Shown: positions 7,556-15,299 of the stretch, piece by piece | Numbering within the stretch: position 1 is the first letter of the stretch | How the letters are laid out: each line of letters starts with the position of its first letter | NCBI GenBank assembly: GCA_902495155.1 | Contig: CABUWD010000030.1 | Location: forward strand, 1-17,247 | Origin: an uncultured Collinsella sp. | Lineage (GTDB): Bacteria > Actinomycetota > Coriobacteriia > Coriobacteriales > Coriobacteriaceae | Direction of reading: 5' to 3' | DNA length: 17,247 bases | The notes under the pieces: model-generated | Database searches by the model: none | Seen by the model: only the letters and a program-made list of their open reading frames with translations | Told to the model about the DNA's origin: nothing | Translations under genes and position numbers: made by a program

Positions 7556-9918
7556 GGATTCTCAAGCTCTTTAAAAAACATGTCCTGGCACTGTTCGCAG
7601 CTATCGTGCTTATCGTAATCAGCTGCAACGCCGATCTGGCGCTGCCTACCTATATGAGCGACATCGTCGACGTGGGCGTGCAGCAAGGCGGTATCGCCTC
7701 GCCCGTACCCGACACCATCCGCGCCGAATCGCTCGACGACCTCGAACTCTTTATGAGCGCCAAGGACGCCAAAGCTGTGGAGGCCGTGTTTAGTAAGGCG
7801 GACAATAACGGTATTCGAACGTACAAGGGCACCGAGGAAGAGCGTGCCGATGGAGGCAAGATTGCCGACATTATGAGTCTGCCCGAGACTGTCGTCCTTT
7901 CGCTCAACCAGGGCATTGACGCCGACTCCATGGGCGACATGATGGGCTCGTCCAGCGAGAAAGGCGACAGCACCGCCCAGGCCATGCCCACCCCCGAGCA
8001 GATGGCAGCGATGACGCCCGAGCAGCTCGCCGAGATGCAGCAAAAGGCCGCAGCCGCGCAGAACATGCAAAAGCAGATCGATTCCGATGGCGGCAAGATC
8101 ACCATGAAGAGCCTGCGTCTTGGTATCGATGGCGGCCTGGTTGATCAGAGCAAGCTCGTCGATGGTGCCAACAATATGGCTGACAAAATGGGCTCCATGT
8201 CGGGCTCCATCGTCACCCAGCGCGCTGTGAGCTACGTGCAGGACGAGTACAAGGCACAGGGCATCGACCCCGCCGACGTGCAGAACGCCTACCTGGGCCG
8301 CATGGCGACCACGATGTTTGGTCTGTGTCTGGTGTCGCTGGTCGCCACCATCCTGACCGGCGCCGTGGCTTCGCGCACCGCCTGCTCCATCGCCCGCGAC
8401 CTGCGCCGCGAGACCTTCAACAAGGTTATGCACTTCTCGCCGGCCGAGGTGGGCAAGTTTAGCCAGGCCTCGCTCATCACCCGCTGCACCAACGACATTC
8501 AGCAGATCCAGATGGCCGCAACCCTGTTTATCCGCATGTGCCTGATGGCCCCCGTCATGGGCATCGTCGCCGTCATGCGCGTCCTGGCCAACCACACCGG
8601 CCTGGAGTGGACCATCGCCGTGGCCATCATCGCCGTCTCGGCCGTCGTCGGCGTGCTTATGGGCCTCACCATGCCCAAGTTCAAAAAGATGCAAAGCTTT
8701 GTGGACCGCGTAAACCTCACCGCCCGCGAGCTGCTCGACGGCCTTATGCCTATCCGTTCGTTCAACCGCGAAGAGCATGAGCTCGAGCGTTTTGACAAGG
8801 CTTCGCTCGACCTGATGACCACGCAGCTCTACACCAACCGCGCCATGAGCTTTATGATGCCGCTCATGATGCTCGTCATGAACTGCATCACCGTGCTTAT
8901 CGTCTGGTTTGGCGCGCAGGGCGTGTCCGACGGCGTGATGCAGGTCGGCAACATGATGGCGTTTATCTCCTACACCATGCAGATCGTTATGGCGTTTATG
9001 ATCCTCACCATGGTTTCGGTCATCCTGCCCCGTGCCGAGGTCGCAGCCGAGCGCGTGGAAGAGGTCATCACCTGCCCCACCAGCATCAACGACCCCGCCT
9101 CGCCCAAACTGCCTGCCGCCAGCGCGCCGCGCGGTGAGCTCACCTTCCGCGACGTGAGCTTCCAGTATCCCGATGCCCGCGCCGATGTCATCAGCGGCGT
9201 GAACTTCACCACGCATGCCGGTCAGATGCTCGGCATCATTGGCTCCACGGGTTCGGGCAAATCCACGCTCGTGCAGCTGATTCCGCGCTTATACGACGTC
9301 ACGGGCGGCAGCATTTCGCTCGACGGCATCGACGTGCGCGACATGACCCTTTCCGAGCTTCGCCGCCGCATTGGTTACATCCCGCAGCAGGGTCGCCTGT
9401 TCTCGGGCACCGTCGAGAGCAACCTCAAGTTTGCCGGCGACATGGTGAGCGATGATGACATGCACCGGGCGGCACGCATCGCCCAAGCCGAGGACTTTAT
9501 CGCCGAGCGCGAGGGCGGCTACGACTCCTCCATCAGCCAGGGAGGCTCCAATGTCTCGGGCGGTCAGCGCCAGCGCTTGGCCATCGCCCGCGCCCTGGCC
9601 AAAAAGCCCGAGGTTGTAGTGTTCGATGACTCGTTTAGTGCCCTCGACTACAAGACCGACGCGCGCCTGCGCGAGGAGCTGGCCAAAAACGTTACCGACG
9701 CCGCACTCGTGGTCGTGGCCCAGCGCATCGCGACCATCATGCACGCCGACCAGATTATCGTGCTCGACGACGGCCACGTGGTGGGCACCGGTACGCACGA
9801 GGAGCTGCTGCATAGCTGCCCGGCGTACCTGGAGATCGCACAGTCGCAGCTTTCCGCCGAAGAGCTGGGGCTTACCCAAGAAGAAATTGCAGCCGTCACG
9901 GAAGGAGGCGAGCGCTAA
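7552..9918 (+). CDS. ABC exporter half-transporter with degenerate ATPase site
   Basis: This 788-residue membrane-ATPase fusion starts with GTG, with AAAGGAG upstream. TM1 spans about 11-34; the other membrane segments run from about 253 to 495. The ATPase domain has Walker A GSTGSGKST (564-572), signature VSGGQ (668-672) and Walker B VVVFD (688-692). Position 693 is Asp where the catalytic Glu is expected, and the switch His is Gln724. This is the pattern of the degenerate partner in heterodimeric exporters such as TM287/288. About 200 residues (41-248), rich in Met, Gln and Ala, are inserted between TM1 and TM2 and would face the outside. The next gene encodes the partner. The likely role is multidrug or peptide export; the substrate is unknown. 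Confidence 0.93.
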   Translation: MRILKLFKKHVLALFAAIVLIVISCNADLALPTYMSDIVDVGVQQGGIASPVPDTIRAESLDDLELFMSAKDAKAVEAVFSKADNNGIRTYKGTEEERADGGKIADIMSLPETVVLSLNQGIDADSMGDMMGSSSEKGDSTAQAMPTPEQMAAMTPEQLAEMQQKAAAAQNMQKQIDSDGGKITMKSLRLGIDGGLVDQSKLVDGANNMADKMGSMSGSIVTQRAVSYVQDEYKAQGIDPADVQNAYLGRMATTMFGLCLVSLVATILTGAVASRTACSIARDLRRETFNKVMHFSPAEVGKFSQASLITRCTNDIQQIQMAATLFIRMCLMAPVMGIVAVMRVLANHTGLEWTIAVAIIAVSAVVGVLMGLTMPKFKKMQSFVDRVNLTARELLDGLMPIRSFNREEHELERFDKASLDLMTTQLYTNRAMSFMMPLMMLVMNCITVLIVWFGAQGVSDGVMQVGNMMAFISYTMQIVMAFMILTMVSVILPRAEVAAERVEEVITCPTSINDPASPKLPAASAPRGELTFRDVSFQYPDARADVISGVNFTTHAGQMLGIIGSTGSGKSTLVQLIPRLYDVTGGSISLDGIDVRDMTLSELRRRIGYIPQQGRLFSGTVESNLKFAGDMVSDDDMHRAARIAQAEDFIAEREGGYDSSISQGGSNVSGGQRQRLAIARALAKKPEVVVFDDSFSALDYKTDARLREELAKNVTDAALVVVAQRIATIMHADQIIVLDDGHVVGTGTHEELLHSCPAYLEIAQSQLSAEELGLTQEEIAAVTEGGER

Positions 9919-11774
9919 TGGCAGACGAGACCAAGACTCAGATTCCCAAGCCCACCCGCCGGCGCGGTCCTATGGGCCGTATGGGTGGCATGGGCCGCGG
10001 CGAAAAGGCCAAGGATTTTAAGGGCACCATGCGGCAGTTGCTCGGCTATATCGGTCAACACAAGGTCGCCGTGCTTGCCGCCGTCGTCTTTGCCGTATGC
10101 TCGGTCGTCTTTAACATTGTGGGACCCAAGGTGCTCGGCCAGGTTACGACCAAGCTGTTCGAAGGCCTGGTTGCCAAGGTCAACGGCACCGGCGACGTTG
10201 ACTTTGACTGGATCGCCAAGACGCTCGGATTTTTGCTCTGCCTGTATCTGGCGAGCTCCGTTTGCAGCCTGATCCAAGGCTGGCTCATGACCGGCGTCAC
10301 GCAAAAGATCTGCTACCGCATGCGCAAGGAAATCGCCGCCAAGATTGCCGTCGTGCCGATGAGTTACTTCAACGGCCACAGCAAGGGAGACGTACTCAGC
10401 CGCATCACCAACGACGTCGATACGCTGGGTCAGTCGCTCAACCAGAGCGTGACGCAGCTCATCACGTCGGTGACGCAGATTATCGGCGTACTCGTCATGA
10501 TGCTTTCGATCAGTCTGCCGCTTACCGGCGTCACCGTGCTCACGCTGCCGGCCGCCGCGATTATCTTGACCGTAATGATTCACTTCTCGCAGCCGTACTT
10601 CCGCGAGCAGCAGCAGGTCCTGGGCACCGTCAACGGCATTATCGAGGAGGATTTTGCCGGCCAGAACGTCATTCAGGTGTTCGACCGCGCCGAGGCTTCG
10701 ATCGAGGAGTTCGACCGTCAAAACGACCGCCTCTTTATTAGTGGCTGGCGCTCGCAGTTCCTGTCGGGCCTGATGATGCCGCTTATGAGCTTGGTGGGCA
10801 ACATGGGCTACGTGGGCGTCGTCGTGGTGGGCGCGCAGCTCGCGCTGACCGGCAATGCCACGCCCGGCGACATCCAGAGCTTTATCCAGTACGTTCGCAA
10901 CTTTACGCAACCCGTGCAGCAGCTGGGCAACGTGAGCAACACGATGCAGTCGATGGCAGCTGCCACCGAGCGTGTGTTTGAGTTCCTGGCCGCGCCCGAG
11001 GAGGAGCAGAAGGCCGACGCGCAGATTCCCGAGAAGCGCCCCGGCCACGTGGAGTTTGACCATGTCAAGTTTGGCTACACGCCCGACAAGACCATCATCC
11101 ACGACTTTAGCTGCGAGGCGCAGCCCGGCCAGACCATCGCCATCGTCGGCCCCACCGGCGCCGGCAAGACCACGCTCATTAAGCTGCTGCAGCGCTTCTA
11201 CGATGTGGACGACGGTTCGCTGCGTGTCGAGGGCGTCGACGTGCGCGACTGGGACCGCGCGGCGCTGCGCGGCGAGTTTGCCATGGTGCTGCAGGATACC
11301 TGGCTGTTTAACGGCACCATCCGCGAAAACATCCGCTACGGACGCCCCGATGCGAGCGATGCCGAGGTCGAAGCCGCCGCACGCGCTGCACGCTGCGACC
11401 ACTTTATCCATACGCTCGCCGGTGGCTACGACTTTATGATCAACGAGGAGGGCACTAACCTGTCGCAGGGTCAGCGCCAGCTCGTGACCATCGCCCGTGC
11501 CATTTTGGCCGACCGCCCGGCACTGATTCTGGACGAGGCGACTTCCAACGTCGATACCCGTACCGAGGAGCTCATTCAGCGCGCCATGGATGCGCTGATG
11601 CAGGGCCGCACCAGCTTTGTCATCGCGCACCGCCTGTCCACGATCCGCAACGCCGACGTGATCTTGGTGATTCGCGACGGCGACATCGTCGAGAAGGGCA
11701 CGCACGACGAGCTGCTCGCCCAGGGCGGCTTCTACGCCGACCTGTACAACTCGCAGTTCGACGAAGCGGCGTAA
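9918..11774 (+). CDS. ABC exporter half-transporter with canonical ATPase site
   Basis: The protein has 618 residues. Its ATG overlaps the previous stop (TAATG), with AAGGAGG upstream, so the two halves are co-translated. After a basic Gly-Met-Arg-rich N-terminus (residues 14-28), six membrane segments lie within about 45-315. The ATPase domain has Walker A GPTGAGKTT (411-419), a signature in the LSQGQ form (515-519), Walker B ALILD with E540 present, and H571. It therefore supplies the complete Walker B/switch residues that the first half lacks. The pair should form a heterodimeric type IV exporter with one active and one degenerate ATP site. The upstream MarR gene suggests induction by a toxic compound. 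Confidence 0.94.
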   Translation: MADETKTQIPKPTRRRGPMGRMGGMGRGEKAKDFKGTMRQLLGYIGQHKVAVLAAVVFAVCSVVFNIVGPKVLGQVTTKLFEGLVAKVNGTGDVDFDWIAKTLGFLLCLYLASSVCSLIQGWLMTGVTQKICYRMRKEIAAKIAVVPMSYFNGHSKGDVLSRITNDVDTLGQSLNQSVTQLITSVTQIIGVLVMMLSISLPLTGVTVLTLPAAAIILTVMIHFSQPYFREQQQVLGTVNGIIEEDFAGQNVIQVFDRAEASIEEFDRQNDRLFISGWRSQFLSGLMMPLMSLVGNMGYVGVVVVGAQLALTGNATPGDIQSFIQYVRNFTQPVQQLGNVSNTMQSMAAATERVFEFLAAPEEEQKADAQIPEKRPGHVEFDHVKFGYTPDKTIIHDFSCEAQPGQTIAIVGPTGAGKTTLIKLLQRFYDVDDGSLRVEGVDVRDWDRAALRGEFAMVLQDTWLFNGTIRENIRYGRPDASDAEVEAAARAARCDHFIHTLAGGYDFMINEEGTNLSQGQRQLVTIARAILADRPALILDEATSNVDTRTEELIQRAMDALMQGRTSFVIAHRLSTIRNADVILVIRDGDIVEKGTHDELLAQGGFYADLYNSQFDEAA

Positions 11775-11804
11775 AAACCGGCGGCAAACAACCGCAATGC
11801 CAAG

Positions 11805-11840
11805 AAAACGGGGGCGCAGGACAACCTGCACCCCCGTTTT
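11805..11840 (+). terminator. Intrinsic terminator of the MarR-ABC operon
   Basis: The arms at 11805-11820 and 11825-11840 (AAAACGGGGG and CCCCCGTTTT at the outer ends) form a 16-bp stem with one mismatch and an ACAA loop, ending in a T-run, 30 bp past the stop codon. Confidence 0.88.
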
Positions 11841-11896
11841 GTGTCCTTCGAGCCTCGAAACGCCTTCCCTGAGACCTCACTGACGGCGCTTTCCAG

Positions 11897-12137
11897 ACCC
11901 CGTGGGCAAAAAAGGGCAAATATGAGTACTGTTACCTTTTTAGTAACAGCCAAAACCGCCTCAAATGCCGCTCCCACGGCTTACACGCGTCCCTAAATTG
12001 ATCAAACAGCACCATAGCGGACTTATATGTGTTTGCGTTAATGAACATATTTTGCTGTTATGTCTATTATTTTGCGAAGGCAATATGATACTAAGATAGC
12101 AACCGTACTCATATTTGGCATTTTTTGCCCACAGGGT
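11897..12137. mobile_element. 241-bp element with terminal inverted repeats, MITE-like, no gene
   Basis: The ends 11897-11934 and 12099-12137 are inverted copies of each other; over the 32 bp from GGGCAAAAAA inward 28 positions match, and ACCC/GGGT extend the match outward. The inside is AT-rich with small hairpins (CTGTTAC/GTAACAG at 11929-11949). No open reading frame with a plausible product is inside, and no clear target duplication flanks it. Both ends can be read as a similar peptide (WAK..KYEY), so the repeat could be the remains of a coding sequence. The remaining sequence up to the promoter at 12273 holds no gene. Confidence 0.55.
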
Positions 12138-12218
12138 ATTTCCTAGGGAACCGACAACAGCCTTAGGGTCCCGCGCGGCGCCGCTCCCTCCCGGCATCCG
12201 CCGACGTTTACCCAGATA

Positions 12219-12257
12219 AAACCTGCCAAAATAAACCTGTCCCTTTTTGGTAGGTTT
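12219..12257 (+). promoter_or_regulatory. Inverted repeat upstream of the DAHP synthase promoter
   Basis: AAACCTGCCAAAA (12219-12231) pairs with TTTTGGTAGGTTT (12245-12257), 13 bp with one G-T pair. The repeat ends 15 bp before the -35 box and could bind a regulator. A direct copy of AAACCTG lies in the loop. Confidence 0.42.
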
Positions 12258-12272
12258 CGGGGTGACAAGGGC

Positions 12273-12301
12273 TTGCACTTTAGCGTGCGACAGCGGATAA
12301 T
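12273..12301 (+). promoter_or_regulatory. DAHP synthase promoter
   Basis: TTGCAC (12273-12278), a 17-nt spacer and GATAAT (12296-12301) form a near-consensus sigma-70 promoter. The leader to ATG 12356 would be about 48 nt, too short for a T-box or attenuator. Confidence 0.68.
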
Positions 12302-12355
12302 GCCGAGCATTCGACAATACGCTTATTGCTCTTTCTATAGATTGAGGAGACCCCT

Positions 12356-13387
12356 ATGGCCATGGATTTCAAACGCAGGCTGCCGATCCCCATGGAGATC
12401 CGCGAGGAAATGCCGCTTTCTGCCGAGCTTACCGCCAAAAAGCAGGCATTTGACGCCGAGGTCGCCAAAGTCTTTACCGGCGAGGACGCACGTAAGGTGC
12501 TCATCATCGGCCCGTGCTCTGCCGACCGCGAAGATTCGGTGCTTGAGTACATGAACCGGCTGGCCAAGGTCGCCGAAGAGGTCAAGGACAAGCTCATCAT
12601 CAATCCGCGCGTCTACACCAACAAGCCGCGCACCAAAGGCACCGGCTACAAGGGTCTGCTGCACAACCCCGACCCCGAGGCGCCCGATGACCTGCTCGAA
12701 GGCGTTAAGGCCATTCGCCACATGCACCTGCGCGTCATCGAGGAGACCGGTTTCTTTACCGCCGACGAGATGCTCTACCCGTCCAACTACCAGTACCTCG
12801 TCGACCTGCTGAGCTACGTCGCCGTAGGCGCCCGCTCGGTCGAAAACCAGGAGCATCGCTTGGTATCGAGCGGCATTTCGGTGCCTGTGGGCATGAAGAA
12901 CCCCACCGCCGGTTCCACCACCGTCATGCTCAACTCCATCTACGCCGCCCAGGCACATCAGAGCTTTATCTTCCGCAACTGGGAGGTTGAATGCGACGGC
13001 AATCCGCTCGCACACGCCGTCATGCGTGGCTACATCGGTCTCGACGGTCGTACCTACCCCAATTACCACTACGAGCACCTGGAGCGCCTGGCCGAGCGCT
13101 ATACCGAGCATGCCGGCTATGCCAACCCGGCAGCGGTCATCGACTGCAACCACGACAACTCGGGCAAACGTCCGCTGGAGCAGTATCGTATTTGCAAGGA
13201 GGTGCTCGACAGCTGCCGCCGCAATGAGTCCATCTCTAAGCTAGTCAAGGGCTTTATGATCGAGTCCTACCTGGAGGACGGCAATCAGCCGGTCGACGGC
13301 GGCGTCTTTGGCAAGTCGATCACCGACCCGTGCCTGGGCTGGGAAAAGACCGACTACCTCATCCACGAAATCGCGGAACGTATTTAG
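12356..13387 (+). CDS. aroG: 3-deoxy-7-phosphoheptulonate (DAHP) synthase, type I
   Basis: The 343-residue protein joins phosphoenolpyruvate and erythrose-4-phosphate in the first step of the shikimate pathway. It matches the AroG/AroF class in length and motifs. C54 in IIGPCSADRED is the metal-binding Cys; NPRVYTNKPRTKGTGYKG (83-100) binds substrate; AVGARSVENQEHR, the His in DCNHDNSGKRP, the Glu in MIESYLEDGNQ and the Asp in SITDPCLGW complete the active site. ATG 12356 has GAGGAG 5-8 nt upstream. No other aro gene is adjacent. Which aromatic amino acid inhibits it cannot be read from the sequence, so the choice of aroG over aroF or aroH is arbitrary. Confidence 0.95.
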   Translation: MAMDFKRRLPIPMEIREEMPLSAELTAKKQAFDAEVAKVFTGEDARKVLIIGPCSADREDSVLEYMNRLAKVAEEVKDKLIINPRVYTNKPRTKGTGYKGLLHNPDPEAPDDLLEGVKAIRHMHLRVIEETGFFTADEMLYPSNYQYLVDLLSYVAVGARSVENQEHRLVSSGISVPVGMKNPTAGSTTVMLNSIYAAQAHQSFIFRNWEVECDGNPLAHAVMRGYIGLDGRTYPNYHYEHLERLAERYTEHAGYANPAAVIDCNHDNSGKRPLEQYRICKEVLDSCRRNESISKLVKGFMIESYLEDGNQPVDGGVFGKSITDPCLGWEKTDYLIHEIAERI

Positions 13388-13534
13388 TTACGCGGTTTTA
13401 CCAAACCGCGTAACGGCTCGACGCTGCAAACCCGCCAGGGCGGCAATCTGCCTTTCAACTTCGGCGGCATGATCAAAAGATCGATGCCGCCTCGTTTCAA
13501 GGCACCTTGCTCGCTCTGGCGGGTTTTCGCTGAC
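13387..13534. repeat. Structured palindromic repeat, copy 1
   Basis: A perfect 12-bp hairpin (GTTACGCGGTTT, loop TACC, AAACCGCGTAAC, 13387-13414) begins on the last base of the DAHP synthase stop codon. Next comes a long stem: AAACCCGCCAG (13428-13438) with CTGGCGGGTTT (13516-13526), TGCCTT (13449-13454) with AAGGCA (13499-13504), and a terminal hairpin around GATC-AAAA-GATC (13463-13491). The hairpin, CGGCTCGACGCTGCAAAC and GTTTTCGCTGAC recur at 16853-16999, while the stems differ by paired changes. It ends next to GTTTTTT (13534-13540), so it may also terminate DAHP synthase transcription. Confidence 0.88.
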
Positions 13535-13599
13535 GTTTTTTCGACCTGCATTGTTGCCAAGGTTGGCACCAATGACTAATGCGGTAACTAGCTACGTCG

Positions 13600-13731
13600 G
13601 TCCGCTTGACCGGCTGGGTTTCCGAGGTGCCCCAGGTCGCCGCGAGAGAGGAGCGAAGCGTACTTTGGTACGCGAGCGACGGTTTGAGCGGCGAGATGGG
13701 GTGCCTCGGGAAGCCGGACGATTAAGCGGAC
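13600..13731. repeat. Structured palindromic repeat, copy 2
   Basis: A 132-bp inverted repeat. The outer arms both read GTCCGCTT followed by CCGGCT; inner arms pair TCCGAGGTGCCCC with its near-complement, and TCGCCGC with GCGGCGA. The centre is a GCGTAC-TTTG-GTACGC hairpin (13658-13673). The centre and its flanks match the middle of the copy at 16853-16999 on the opposite strand. The outer right arm contains the last codons and TAA stop of agmatine deiminase. The stretch between copies 1 and 2 (13535-13599) holds only a small TGCCAA/TTGGCA palindrome. Confidence 0.85.
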
Positions 13732-14927
13732 GGTTCCTGCTGCGTAATGCAGTGGATATTGCCGCCGCCAAAGACGACCTGCTCGGACTGAACGCCGACG
13801 CACTTGTAGACGCCCTCGCCCCAGACCTCGTCGTAGATCTTCTGGAGCGTGTCAACGGCAATCTGATCGTTCTCGTCGCCGTACTGCGGGACGATAACGC
13901 CGTGGTTGGTGACCAGGTAGTTCATGTAGGAGGCGATCAGCGGCTCGTCGGCGACGCGCGGCTCGGCGTTCTCGTCGGCGTCGATGGTGTCGCAGGAAGC
14001 CTGGTCCATGAACAGCGGGTTCACAGGCATGCAGAGCTTGTAGACCTTCATCTTGCGGCCCTTGGCGTCAACGGCGTTGGAGAGGGTCTCGTAGACAGCG
14101 TGGCACTGCTCGTAGAACGGATACTCGGGATCGTCGGTCCAGATGCAAGCCATGACGCCCGGAGCGATGAACGTAGCGACATCATCGATGTGACCGTTGG
14201 TCTCCTCGGGATCGATACCCTCCTTGACCCAGATGACCTTCTCGACACCCAGGTACTCCTTGAGGTGCTCGTCCATATAGGCGCGAAGTTCCTCGCTCCA
14301 GGGCTCAAACTTCCTCTTGAACTTGGGCCAGATGGACTCGGGATCCTCTTCCTCCTCCAGAACCGCAGAGCAGGTGCGGCCCGGGGAAAGCAGGCACTGG
14401 TCGGTCACGACCACGGCGCCTTCGCCGTCGACGGTAATGGAGCCGCCCTCGAGGATCATGTCATCGGGACGATAGCGACGGCAGCCGGAAAGCTCAGCCA
14501 TCTTAAGGGCAATCTGCTCGTCCTTGTCCCACGGGAAATAGAGGCCGTCGACGAGGCCGCCGTAGGCGTTGAAGTGCCAGTGGTTGGCGCGCTTATCGCC
14601 CTTGCCATTGATAACAAAAGTGGCAGCGGTGTCGCGGAACCAAGCGTCGTCGGTGGTCATCTCGATAACGGTGACGTTCTCGTCTTCCTCAAAGGCGGCC
14701 TTGCAGTTGGCGTAGTCGGCCTGGTTTGCGCACATGGTGACCGGGGTGAACTCGGCGATGGCGCGAGCGATGGCGGCATACTGCTTCTGAGCCGGCTTGG
14801 CGCCGTGGGCCCAGGTGTCGGTGCGGTGGGGCCAACCCATCCACACGCGATCCTGCGGAGCGAACTCAGCGGGCATAAAGAAGCCGTCGGCCTTAGGGGT
14901 GGACTCGGACTCGGTGATCGTACGCAT
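13722..14927 (-). CDS. aguA: Agmatine deiminase
   Basis: The protein has 401 residues from ATG 14927, set by GGAGGAA 5 nt upstream; the longer open frame to 15161 runs through structured non-coding DNA and is rejected. It hydrolyses agmatine to N-carbamoylputrescine and ammonia. Family motifs are GWPHR (31-35), WFRDTAATFV (96-105), LEGGSITVDGEG (159-170), ETNGHIDD with H246, and GGGNIHC with the predicted catalytic C393. About 25-30 extra residues rich in acidic and aromatic side chains (about 187-214) follow SPGRTC, which explains the length above the usual 365-380. An APC-type antiporter lies upstream on the same strand. The next two enzymes of the pathway (putrescine carbamoyltransferase and carbamate kinase) are not in the window. 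Confidence 0.95.
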   Translation of the reverse strand: MRTITESESTPKADGFFMPAEFAPQDRVWMGWPHRTDTWAHGAKPAQKQYAAIARAIAEFTPVTMCANQADYANCKAAFEEDENVTVIEMTTDDAWFRDTAATFVINGKGDKRANHWHFNAYGGLVDGLYFPWDKDEQIALKMAELSGCRRYRPDDMILEGGSITVDGEGAVVVTDQCLLSPGRTCSAVLEEEEDPESIWPKFKRKFEPWSEELRAYMDEHLKEYLGVEKVIWVKEGIDPEETNGHIDDVATFIAPGVMACIWTDDPEYPFYEQCHAVYETLSNAVDAKGRKMKVYKLCMPVNPLFMDQASCDTIDADENAEPRVADEPLIASYMNYLVTNHGVIVPQYGDENDQIAVDTLQKIYDEVWGEGVYKCVGVQSEQVVFGGGNIHCITQQEPSA

Positions 14928-15210
14928 AAGATTTCCTCCAAATCGAACGATCGCTTGCTGCGGGCGGGTTACCCTCAGCCTAAAACCAAGAGATGGTAGG
15001 CGCCCATTCCCCGGCAAAGGTCGGGGCGCCTGGCACCGGTTTTCACGGATGTCGCACCGGCAAGCGACGACGTAACCCGGTGCGCGGAGACAAAACGCAC
15101 GAAGGATACGGAAGAGAGATTGGGGCGGGCGGTGGTTACCGGAGCAATAGCTCACACCCACCTCAGAGAAAGGTTAGCAAACCTGTTGCTTGGGCACGCC
15201 TCCGAAGAGG
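14928..15210 (-). other. Structured gene-free leader between antiporter and agmatine deiminase
   Basis: No gene is seen. Hairpins include GGTGG/CCACC enclosing GAGC/GCTC (15131-15162), and GGCGCCC/GGGCGCC (14999-15030). Two copies of GCACCGG (15033-15039 and 15054-15060) can each pair with the single CCGGTGC at 15077-15083, so two alternative folds exist. That is the kind of arrangement seen in attenuators and riboswitches, but no known riboswitch class was recognised. Confidence 0.42.
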
Positions 15211-15299
15211 CTAGAGCGTCCCGAGTCGGGAGCGACAAGCCCGACGAAGCGTACGTTGGTACGCGAGGAAGGTTGGAGCCCCGAATCCGGGTGCTCTAG
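15211..15299. repeat. Structured palindromic repeat, copy 3
   Basis: An 89-bp inverted repeat bounded by CTAGAGC and GCTCTAG, with CCCGAGTCGGG pairing imperfectly to CCCCGAATCCGGG and a GCGTAC-GTTG-GTACGC centre (15249-15264). GAAGCGTACNTTGGTACGCGAG is shared with copy 2 (quoted here as GAAGCGTAC plus GGTACGCGAG). The TAG stop of the antiporter gene (15298-15296) lies within the right outer arm. Confidence 0.82.

Noticed and set aside
7531..11831. Long minus-strand open frames (561 and 638 residues) opposite the ABC genes
   Set aside because: They are His/Gly/Asp-rich mirror images of high-GC coding DNA with no recognisable domain.
11961..12317. 118-residue minus-strand frame with a WAKNAKYEY segment
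   Set aside because: It runs through the inverted-repeat element and the DAHP synthase promoter and has no good ribosome-binding site. The peptide similarity of the two repeat ends is kept as a note only.
14928..15161. N-terminal extension of agmatine deiminase by 78 residues
   Set aside because: The extension has no family similarity and crosses structured DNA; the ATG at 14927 has an excellent ribosome-binding site and fits homologues.
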